From Phoronis australis (taxonomy: Eukaryota > Phoronida > Phoronidae): a stretch of 64,000 bases of DNA. Positions 11,801 to 23,800 of the stretch are shown here, in pieces; within the stretch, counting starts at the first letter, position 1; each line of letters starts with the position of its first letter. A program made the translations under genes and the position numbers. Location: contig NMRA01000075.1 in NCBI GenBank assembly GCA_002633005.1, positions 294,786-358,785 on the forward strand, in the 5' to 3' direction. Under the pieces are notes generated by a model, which was given only the letters and a program-made list of their open reading frames with translations, was not told the origin of the DNA and did no database searches.

Positions 11801-14800
11801 TATGTTAATCCAGTTAAAATACAAAAGAAAAAAGTAACTTTTTTGAATTATGATAGTTATCAACTCTTATTTGCTTGGTTTAAATACTAAGCTTTATAAT
11901 TTTTTCCAGAAAGAAGAATGACTAACCAATAGCTGAATTATGGCACCATGTTTTTAATATTCAGTTCATAAAGTTTTGGAAAATCATGTTTCTTTCAGTA
12001 ATAACATACAACAATAGTTTGCTGGACATGCAAGCCAAGGTCAGTGAAATCATCAACTCCAAATCAGACTCTTTACGAGCCACCATAGACGCAAAGTATG
12101 CAGTGCTTCAGGAGAAGCTGGCAAGAGCGAAACAGCTCGCTGAGAAACTAGAGCAACCTGTCAGTTTCCGTGGAAACAAATCTGTGACTATCTCTAATGA
12201 AGTGCTGGTTTCGTCTTTTAATGATGTCTCTCTTGAGTTCCGCGCTGCGGTGAACTCAACGGGACTACTTTTCTTCGCGCAAGGAACGAGTTCCGTTTCC
12301 GAGTTCACTGTACAGCTGAATGATGGCAAGGTGGAGTTTGTGTTCAACACTGGAAATGGAGCGACTCAAATTAAGAGCCAGGCCAATATCTGTGATGAAT
12401 GCTGGTTCAGAGTCAGTGCCAGTCGGTAGGTTAAGATAACAAGGATTACACTTGTGGTGTCTTGTCAGGAATAAACTTTTGATAGGTGTCACTTACAATT
12501 ATAAAGTTTCTCATTTTGTTCCTTGTATGTACTGTAAAGGACATCAAGGCTTGAGAAGAATTGATGAAATTGACTATTGTGTCAGTCCAGCGGTGTCACT
12601 GTCAGCAGCGTGTCCAGCGGTGTGACTGTCAGCAGTGTGTCCAAACATGGCTAATTTTGAAACATTGTATCTTAGAAATGGCTCGTTGAGTTCAAATTAA
12701 ACTTTCAAATACTTTCTTTTATACTTTGTTCTCCTAAGTGCTGTTAGGAATTGCTTATAAAATTATCATTTTTTTCAAGAGGGTCTATCGAAAAAGAGGA
12801 CTTTTCTGATTTTTCTGAAAAAAATCAGAAGTTGGAGAAAATGAAATGATAACTACAAATCTGTAACAGTGATTTTTAAGATTTCATCTTGAATGAATTA
12901 GTTAACATGTTATTGATGCCGTTGCTATGAAATTACACCTCTTTTTTGAATTTAATGAAAAAATGCTGTCACAACCCAATTAATGGCAGATTTGTATATT
13001 AAATGAAAAGTGAAATTCTAATCTGCAGTCTTCCTTCGTTAATAAATACATACCTTTACCAAGTGAAATGTTTTGTATATATTTGGCTGAAAGTGCAGAA
13101 TTGCCGACAAGGTCCCACATAATCTTAACACCAGAGCGAGGCTTAAGGCAGCGGAATTAGAGTTGAACCTTTTGAATTTCTGAATAGAGTGTTAAAATGG
13201 CTCTGTCATTTTGTGAGGAATTTTGTAAGTCTTCATGATATATTTTGGCCATCCTCAAAAGGGATGTAAGTTGTCCTTCATTATTTTGAAGTTGTGTTTC
13301 ATTTTTTAAATTAAAGTAATTAAACAAGTGACTAATTATTTATGATGGATGTAGGTACCTGACTTTTGTCACCAACTCAAACACTGGAACTTGTAATTAC
13401 AATAATCACTACACTGTAATCCTTCCATTCCATCCTGTTCCTCTCTGTTTACAGATACTTCAACAAAGGTTTGCTGGTTGTCACTAAGTTGGCCACAGAT
13501 GGAAGTGCGAGCGACTATGCTGAAGGTCCTAGTACTGATCGCAACATGTCCCTGGATGGACAGTATTACCTGGCTGGCATACCTCAGGATGTTCCTGTGT
13601 CGGTAAGAAGTCGGTTGGTTTTGACCATGTTTGTGGTAGAGCTCTTTACATGAATTAGCTGCTGTTTACTCATTCTAATGAATTGTAAGACACGTGACCT
13701 CCAATTACCTTTTGTAATCATCAGTCAACAAATTTGCTTATTCTTACATGTGGCTATCAACCTGCCTGCTTTTGATTTGGAACACTTACCGTTATGATTT
13801 TGATCTTAAATTGTACTTAATCTGAACAAATTGGAAGTGATTTCAGCGCTTCAAACAAACCAACTGTCCGTAAATTTCTTCAGACCCAGCTCGTAAAATT
13901 TCAGATCAAGTCTGAAAAAATATGTCGAGAAATCCCGCCGGTTCTTTCCAAGCCCAGACATCACTTTTAAATTGAGTAAGAAACAAGATAGGACCAGTTT
14001 TTTGACATGAAGTGACCTAAATCAAAGTGTAATTTTTTTTGACAGCATTGAGTTTAATGCCGCTTCACATGCCTTTGCAGACTGAGATGTTTTGATTCGC
14101 GATTTTTCTTTGTTACATTTTGCTTTCTTGTGAAACTCTGCAATGAGGTCAAGTGTTTGATCGTTGTTTTTAGAGTGGCAAGTTGGCTACCATGCAGAAG
14201 TTCACTGGCTGCCTTCATAATGTGAAATACAACAGTCGTCCAGTCAACCTGTGGCGGCGAATGAAACTTGAAGGTTACACATCTTGCTGTGCCAAGCCAA
14301 CAGAGTCCGTGGAAACAAAGCTTCCTGGTGCCTCATTTAATGGTTTTGGCTACTTACGGCTAGCACAAGAATCATTCGACATTAGCTTGTTTTCGCATGC
14401 CTCTGTCGAATTTAGGACATTTTCGCCTGATGCAGCTTTATTGGTGCTTGGCAAAGACAGTGTGGATGAAAAGTATGGTGTGATTTTGGAAGGAGGCCGT
14501 GTTGTTTTTCAATATGGCCGTGAAGGAGCCATGTTTGAATTGAAAAGTAGCAAGGCTTACAACGATGGACAGTGGCACAAGGTTTGTTTTCATGTCTGAT
14601 CTGAATGATTATGCAATAAATTTTCAATTTATGGAATTAGCTGCTTCACCTTCAGTGTGAAAATGAACATTATTTCACAGTGATTTAAAAAGTTTTACCT
14701 CATTTATTTTACACAATGTTAGGCAATGAATTCTTTCAACTGACCTATTTATAGTTGGGGTTATAATCCAATTCAAAAATTGTTGCTGGCAGAACATGTT

Positions 14801-17800
14801 AAAAAACAAAATGAAGATCCTCTGAAGATAAAGCATTTTTAATTTACCTGCAAGCTCAGAATAAACCTTAGGACAACACTGAATGTGATTTACAGCTTAA
14901 AGTTTCTTTGCCGGAATAGTTTAGCGACGTGAGTTGACGACCACCATGTTTCATGTTATCAATAACTTTCTTACAAATGTTATCATTGGAAGATGTTATG
15001 ACGATTTGATCCATGTTATTTCGTTGACTGTTATTTAGCTTGTCGTGGCCCACAACACAACTTTCATGGAGCTGTCTGTGCATGACATCATGAACAACAG
15101 TCAGACGACAGTCAGTGAGACAAAGGCGACCTCTACTGGATCAGTGCAGATGTTTGACCTAAGTTCAGGAGCACTGCTCTATCTGGGTGGAAGTCCACCA
15201 AGCTTGTAAGTCATGGGAGGTGCTGGTGTGTTCTATCTACGCTCATGTGCCACACAGGCTTATATACATGTACATAAGAAAGCTCAGCAAATTTGTATTT
15301 GCAACAATGAATATGGCTTTAAGTTTTGGAGGCTTTGCTTAAAAGGAAGATAATCTGTTTTGGGATTATTGGCTACTAATCTAAATAAGAAATCTGTTGT
15401 GTCTTGTGATTTGATTGCAAATCGCCAGTTTTTGCCATTGTCTATCAACCATCTGCTGAATTCAAGTCTGTTGAGTTTTGCCAAATTATTCTCTGCCATT
15501 TATGGAGATCTAGTCTTTGGCTTGGCCATAAAATAATTGCACTGCGGCTACTGAGGTTGTGAATTTGATTCTGCGTTAGGGGTGATCTCAGAAAACCATT
15601 TTTATCTCCTTTGTCACTTTAAAACGGTTACCACTCACCAAGGAAAGCATGGAAAATGACAAAAGATAATCATTTCAGGTAAAACTCATGAAAAATGATA
15701 AAGTCATAAAAAACTCATGGCAGTATAAAATCTCCAGTGAACATCTTGTTTTTTTTGTTCATTGCATTCAGTTGAATGTGTGAAATTTTTTACTTTTTGA
15801 CGTTATCACTGTAAGGAAAGCTACATAAACAGAACCCTGTGAATTATGTCATTAGATTAAGATGAACTGGTTTGTGTTCTTGCTTGAGGTAAATTGAATG
15901 CAGCGCAGCTTAGAACTTAGTACTCATCATTCACAACGGTTGTGTGTTATCTTACTTCCAGTGCTAAATGGAACAACACCAAGTCCTTGGCTGGTTGTGT
16001 CCGTAGGCTCAAGTTAAGTACGATCGTACCAACATTATCAGATAGGCAGCTGACTGCAGCAAATGCTGTCAGCCAATCAGAAGTCAGTTTTGATGGTTGT
16101 TATGTAGAGGTGAGTACAGGCACTTCCTACAGTATTGAAACCGAAGCATTTAATAACTGCAACCAAAAAGCACAATTTCTGAAGTATTTTTGATGGTTTA
16201 CTAAGTAAACATAACCCCGTTATTGTCACCTGTGGGTTTCATTCTTTGTGGTATTTTTGCCAGAGTTGCTGTTAGTATTTGTCAAAGTGGTTGATTGTGT
16301 GGTTGAATTTGTTCAGGCATTCGGATATTCTGTCGGCTTGTAAATTAGGGCATTATTCTTTGTGCAACTTAGCATTTCACCCGTGTGTCTTTTACGTGAC
16401 CTATTTTTGTTAGGCACAATTTTCTCTAGTCCTCCATATGCATGTCACTAATAAAGAAGTTTTTAGTGTTTGTATTATTCAGAGCTTGATGTGAACCATG
16501 TTTCAAATGCTATCATTTTGAAATTGCTTACAGGTGGTCAAAGGTCTCAATGTTCAAACTTACAACTCTTATGCAAGTTACAATGTTGGCCGCACGCTAA
16601 GAAATTTCAGGACACTCGAGTTGCAATTGGCTACTCAGCAGAGTTCAGGGGTCGTGTTCTATATGGCTTCCAGCCAATCTTGGCAGAGTGTAAGTGATGC
16701 ATTATTTTATTCTTGACCACTCTACTCTTTTCTGTATTATATGCTTTGGTTTTCCAGTCAAATGTTTAAAATTGCCGCTAATTATTGTGGCTGTCTCATA
16801 TAACGTGAATGTATTGAATAGATTCCTGAGTGTTTATTCCATTTACTGAGATTTTGATTCAAAACTAATTGAAATTGCTGTGAAAAAAATACTTCTCCAA
16901 TGTGAAATTTGGCATGGCCTATGTCTGGAAAAGATGGGAGTTGGTCCTGGCTGATGACCAGTTTATGATTTTTCCGAATACTTGCAGAAGGCGCTCATCT
17001 TGTCTCTCTTCAACGGGAACCTCCTTCTGTTGTTCTACGATGAGAACGGTGACCTGAAGGACGTTCTTACGTCCTATGACCTCAGTTTGGCAGACGGCCG
17101 ATTGCACTACATTACCACAGATTTCACGTCATCAAGGTTTGCCAGCTTTGCTTGGTTTTAAGGCACTACAAAGCTTATCTTGTGTTGTATTTGAAGGGTT
17201 TTGGCTTTATGCTAATTCTTTGCATTCTCATCCATTGGACTGCTGTTCATTTTGGAATGTCGAATATGGGAGTAACTGTAACTTGTTTTATTTAATAAAA
17301 AGAAAATGTTTTGTTATGGCAGCATTGAGTGTGATAAAAAGTATGTTGTCTTGGTGACGTAAACTTTTGATGTTTTCTTTTATCACCATGGCTGAGACGC
17401 AGAATTATGACTTTTGATTTTAGTATTAAATTGCATTTGACTTTCTTAGGCTGTCGAGTTTTATTCCTTGTTGTTATTAAGTTGTAAGCATGAGAATAGT
17501 ATGTCATGTTCTTTTCTAGCCCGCAGCTGATTGTAGATGGTAGAACATTCATCTCAAGCCGAGCCTTCACTACGGGTCTACACATTCTGGACGACCCGAG
17601 TCACGTGTACCTTGGAGGTCTGCCGCATGGATTTGTCACGGATCATCTGCTACCCACAATGCATTCGCTTGTGAGTGGCATTCAAAATGTCCGCCTGAAC
17701 GGAAAGTAAGTTGTGGATTCATTTCAACGCTTTTTAATGTTGGAGATTGTGTAAAAATAAGGATCACTGCATGTAGGTTAAGGTCAGTGTTGCCCATTGC

Positions 17801-20800
17801 ACAAAGATTGTAAACCAGATTATGGACTATCTAGATGACAAGCATGTTCTTTTGGTGCACAGCTGATATTGTCCTCTACATTGGTCAAAATTGTTACATT
17901 GAGTTCGGTCCAAAGTCTTGATGTCAGGTTAGGGATGTGGTCTGCTGAGCACGTTTGGCAGATTTTTGGTGAGATATCACCACTTGTTACGATGATACAA
18001 GCAGAGCATGTGCTTGTAGTTGTGAGTATTGCATGCTGCAGAACGGATCCCAGGTTTGTACCAAGTCTATAATCATTACTCATAGTGGTATGAGTGGTCT
18101 GTTTTACGATTTGACTTTCGATATTACTGAAAATGTTAGATGGTTCTTATGCAAATGTTACAAACAGTCCTTACATGGTCTTAGTAAGGCTGCAGACTGC
18201 AGCATCTAGACCCAGTTACACCAGCTTACATCAAATTGTAATAAATCTCACGAGTGCTGAATCCGATTGCAACCAGAGAAGTCCCTGTGGTTAATCATGT
18301 AAAATTGAATCTCTTACATGTCAAAATAGAGGCTGGTATTTTAAAGTAACGTTCAAGGCGGCACAAGTGCTGAAAGATCCCCTCTTCATTTTTGCATTGA
18401 TTTGATTCTCTTCCAGCCCACTAGATGTCACAAATGTTCAGCTCTTCACTAGCCATAGACACGTGTCCTTGACCTTTGGCGTGCCCAAAGACGGTGTACC
18501 ACCTCTTCCCTATTCTACAACGACTCCCGTTATCACGACACCTGCGCCTACCTGTTCCCCAGTTACGGCTAATCCCCAGCCCATCCGAAATGCGGTCAGA
18601 TTTGGTGACATGGCTGACAGCTATATTTTGTATGACTTAGCCAAGATGAAATGGTTGACTCATCTCAATGCAAGGTACATGCTGTTATTTTTTTCTTAAT
18701 GACATACTTGGCCATTTATGCCCATGGACCTGTGTGTGGCTCCGCCTGTATCGGAATTTTGGTTCATGAAACAAAAAATGCAAATTAAACCGTTGTAGTT
18801 AAACATGGGTGTAAGTTTAAATCTATTGGTGATGGTTGATACCTAACTTGAATGAAAACACAGGTCATGTAAATTTTGTTCCTACAATATGTTAGAAGCA
18901 TCTCACTGACCACATTCATGTCATATATTGCCAAAGTTATGAGTAGCTAGGCTTATTGCATGATTTTCGTCTACGTCACCATGAGAATTCTCGATCAAGC
19001 ATAGCAAACATTGTTTTGTTTAATATTACTCTCATCTGGTACCAGCAACTTATACATAGAATTTCTACCACAGCACAAGCGAGCATTCGCAACTACTGCC
19101 ATTGGCTAATTTTTCTCACTTTGCTGCTTTCTCAAGGTCAGACTGAATATGGTACAAAAATTCACTTATCATTTGGCATGCACGAGTTTGTTTAAATATT
19201 TTTTCTTGTGTTGCTAAAACATTGCCAGGACTTTCAGTATAGTCCCAATGCATCTAGAGTAAATAAAACATCCATTCGAGGAAGGTTTTAAGTTATTAGA
19301 GAAGATGGCCGTAAAATTATCCCGTTTAAACTATTCATGGCTAGAAGACACAGTCACGTGTCTGCACCTGTATTAGTGAACCTTAGGCTCATGTGCTTTT
19401 GTGTGGAACATATGAGTGAGATGGTTTTTTGAAAAAAATCTTTGAAATATAGGCATGTGTCTGAAAGTGTGCACTTACACATAGTATCAGTTGTAGAATA
19501 ACTTTCATTGGTTGTTGAAACCTTAATATTTTTGTACAAAATTGAAATCCATGTCCATAAGCATGGACCTGCTTGCAACAGTTGATCAATATTAAGAAAA
19601 ATTAACTGGTGTGTCGAAAATTAATGATTCACGGTGGACTGTAAGTAATATCAATTCTTTTCTGCTGTTTTCACCACTCTGGTTTTAGTTGGAAAAAACA
19701 ATCGTTTAGTCATTCTATCTTGTCACTTTTTAGTGGGCTGTGGGAATTTGTGTCAAGACGGATCTGAAAATTATTTCATTTAACAGTGAGAGTACATGCC
19801 AGAAGTACAGTTTGGGCCCATGGGTGTGCACCTGTTGTCACCTGTCGTGTCTGTTTTACACAATTCCTTCTTGTGAATCCATTAGTCAAAACACTTTATT
19901 ACTACCATTAACAATGGCAGTTCACTTGGCATGTGCACTGCTTACGTGATGAGGAATTTCAGGTCGTTGTTTGGTTACGTTTTGCGTGCACTGTATTTAG
20001 CTCATAAAATACTATAATTTCTTCTGCTTTCAGTTTTGTGCTGAACTTAGACTTTAAGGCGTACGCTTCTGAGGGGACTGTGCTTACCATGGTGAATGCT
20101 GATCTGAACCCAGAGAACTATCTTAAGGTCTTCCTGTCTGGCGGGTATCTTGTCGTGCGCATGATGACATCACTGCGCGTCGAATATGAGCTCCTGTCCA
20201 CAGGTCGAGTGGACACAGGGGAGGTTATCCAGGTATGTAATGGGGTGTTTGTTAACGATTTGGTGCACGTGCACTGTGGGAAGTTCTCTGTAGCAGGAAA
20301 ATTTTCTTGGTCATTAGGTTTCGGGCATTGAATAGTCTATTTATTTTTCTGAATCTAAGTAAAAAGCGTTGTGTAATTCTTATTTGAACGTGCAGAATCT
20401 ATCCCTGTTTGGGTCATGCGACCATGTCTGTTTGGTAAAATTTAACAAAAACAAAGGTGTGCTCACTGAAATCCTGTTGCAGTTTTCTTATGGAATTTCA
20501 TTATCTTCTGGTTTTTGCTTAATTAAACTGAAGAATTTTTCCATAAATACCATCAAAGTATCAATTTTCGATGGCACGTCTTCCAAACGTTAGCTTGCTT
20601 GCAAATTGGTCTTGAGATCTTCTTCACTCAGTTTGAAACGTGGCTTTGGTACACAGTTAGCCGGTCTTAACACTCCACAATTTGTGCGAAATAATTAAAT
20701 TTCACTTGAGCAAAAATTCCTGAGAACATACTTGTAACTGTTAGTTTCTGAGATTGTTTCTATAAATTATTTTTATAATTATTTATCTAGACTTTTATTC

Positions 20801-23800
20801 ACCAATTGTGAAGTGGGAACGTAAGACGAAATTTCTGTCTTAAGTCATCTTTCATGAAATGTTCCCCAGTGGCCAGAAAACACATATTGTCCTTTCTTAT
20901 ACTGTTTGTGTCGCGTTACGAAGCCAATTTTTGGCTTTGATACAAATTGAGAGTGAACTTTACGTTGAATTCTCAGTATTTTTGAAAATTATATGAGGGA
21001 TCTTTTCATGCAATACCTCTCTAAATGAAAGGACTAATTCCTAATTATTTTAATTGAATTAAGAGCTGGGTTTTATTGATATTATATGAAATGTCATTAG
21101 TTGAAGAGTAGCTCATAATAAAGATAAAATTAATAATAGAAAAAATTACATCTGTGAGTAAAGAACAAGCAAATATGCTAAAGACTTCGAAAAGTCAGTT
21201 GAGTCCCTGTTTGGGATTGTTTCATGCAACCGGCCACTGGGGTCTGTTTGTGCTTTGAACAGGTTTTCATGTAATGACGAACTGTTGGTTCTTCCCAAGC
21301 CATGAGGTCACTTTTAATCATTGTAGGGAACATGTTGTGACCACTTTTATAGCGGCAAGTAGCCTGAAAAAAAGTATTGGCAAGTTCATAGCATTTGATT
21401 TTCTATCTCGTCTGTTTAATTCTTAATATATGTCATAATTCTACTCATGTTTTGCATGATGTCTTGTTCTAGGCCAAAGTTCTTCGTATCCACGATTTCT
21501 TAGCGCTGTACATGCCCTCTGGTTACTCTAGCAATCTGAAGTCATCAGGCCCAAAGTCGTATTTTACGGCCAACAAGCTTTATCTGGGAGGAACTGTAAG
21601 TATGCACGTCATCAATAGAAGCTTGTAATGGCCATCACCAGAAGTTTCATTGCAGTTGCTTTAGATATCGGCTGTGGTAGAATTTGCTTAAAATTCTTTC
21701 CTGCTCTTGATTCACATTGAATGGATGGAAAGCCAGTCTCCCAATGGTAGATTTGTCCCAGGGTCTCGGGACCTTGTGTTGCAATTTTATTCTCACGTTT
21801 AGCTAATTCAGTACACCTGCTATACAGTGAACTGTGGATGGTCTCCATTGGTGGTCTGGATTTAGCAGCTTGACATCTTTATAACTCTCTAGTTTAATTT
21901 TGACTGGATTTTGATTTGGATTGCTCCATACCTGTTTGTTTGTGTATCATAGTTCAAACAAAAAGTCTCCAACAATTTTGTGTTTAAAGCAAAAAATGCA
22001 CTTATAAACGACTTTGTGACTTTCAAGCCTTTTCAAGGTTTTTCAGGCATCATAGATTGAGAAAATTTTAATATTTCTGTGGGTTAAGAATGGACACATT
22101 TAAAACTAAGGCTATTTGAAAAAACGTGGAAGGTTGTCGTGAAGGTTGGATTTTGTTTTCTCATTTTTCACACAAACAACATAATTAGCTCCAGAGCGGA
22201 GTTGCTGTCTGACAGTGCTTTGAAAATTTATTGGCATTCACAGCTGTTGTTGGGATCTTATGACAAGATAAGAAAGAGATGGTGAGGCATTTTTTTTTGT
22301 TCAGAAATAATGAGATTTTACCCGGCTGAGAGTTCTATGTTGGAAGTAAATTAAATTTAAAAAAACACAAGGAGTCGCGATATTTCAAAGGTTAGCAGCC
22401 ACTTTGGCATTATGCTTACATCCCCATAGTCATATCCCCAATCTGCACATTGGGCATAACCTTATTAATCAGGTATGAGATCGCATAACCATAACAAATA
22501 AAATGTCTTATATGGTGAAAGTTTTTATTCATGAAAATCGAAACTTTTTGGCTCTCTTTCTTTCTAGGCATCGCCTTCTACGTCATTCCATGGGTGTATT
22601 CTCTCGGTGCTCTTCAACACAAATATTACTGACTTGAGTTTGCCATTAGAGTAAGTGTCTTGAGTGTTGATATTAATATAGTACATGAGCTGGGCATGGC
22701 CTGTCATGTAACCAGTTTTTCATCTTAAACGTGATAAGGGTATGGAGTGGTAAGCATTATAATCGACCTAAGCACGGCTTTCTAAAAAAATTTTAAAATA
22801 ACAAATTATAGCACTGCTGTACAATTTTCATAAAAGCAAACCTTCATAATCTTGTCCCAAACCTCTCTCGTAGTTTGAAGCAAACAATTCCCAGTGCTGA
22901 GAGGAATTCTCACTATGACTTGATTGATTTCCAGGGGATTCTTGGCAGTTACTATGTTTATTCAGTATTGAAATTGCTCCCTTTCAGGTCACCTGAACCT
23001 GTACGCACTGGTGTTGCTAGTTGCTACAGTAACATAAGGAATGGCTTGAAGTTTGATGGTTCTGCGTATGCATTGCAACGTAAGTCCCTACTTGTTCATA
23101 CTAATATAGCAGAGTTCAAATTTTTCATGATTCCTTTTCTGCAACAGTGGCACAGTTTTATTTTGACGGGTGCAAAATTTGTGATGCACCCATCCCTCTG
23201 GGACAAAGTTGTTTGTAGTGATAAAAATAAGTTGCAGACTATTCAGACAGGGTTTAAAATTATCATTCTTCAAAATGCTGTATTTCTCCATTCATGTCAT
23301 TTGAAGATTAGAGAATCTTGTCAGAATGAAAGGTCATGCAAAATTACGTGAGTGAAGGGCTTTTCATTTGTGTTTTGGGGGCCTTAGTGTTGTTATATGC
23401 AATCTGGTGGCCACTGAAGTGGTTGGTCGGTGAGGTCGGCAGTTTGAAACATGGGACGGAATTAACTGGTTCCATTTCATAAGCAAAGATTTTTTCCTCA
23501 TGTGCAGCACTTGTGTTGTCCAATCATTTCTCAGATTTAATAGCTCAAGCCATGGAAAATGTGAAACACGTGCAAAACTTCTGAAAAATGAGTGTTCAAT
23601 TAATGTGTGAAGCATGTTCACCAAACATTGCTTTTACGTTCTTCAGGTTCCAAGTTTGTCATAAACTCCACCAACCTCAAGATTGACATGACTTTTACCT
23701 CTTATAATGACTCCGCCAACCTGCTGACTATATACAGTTCAATGACATCCTTCTTCGTCATCGACCTCTTGAAGGGACAGGTAAGTTTGTCACAGAATTT

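Noticed and set aside
22875-23351. A 158-codon plus-strand ORF
   Set aside because: Only its part at 22,988-23,079 is a laminin exon; the remainder is intron read-through past a good gtaagt donor.
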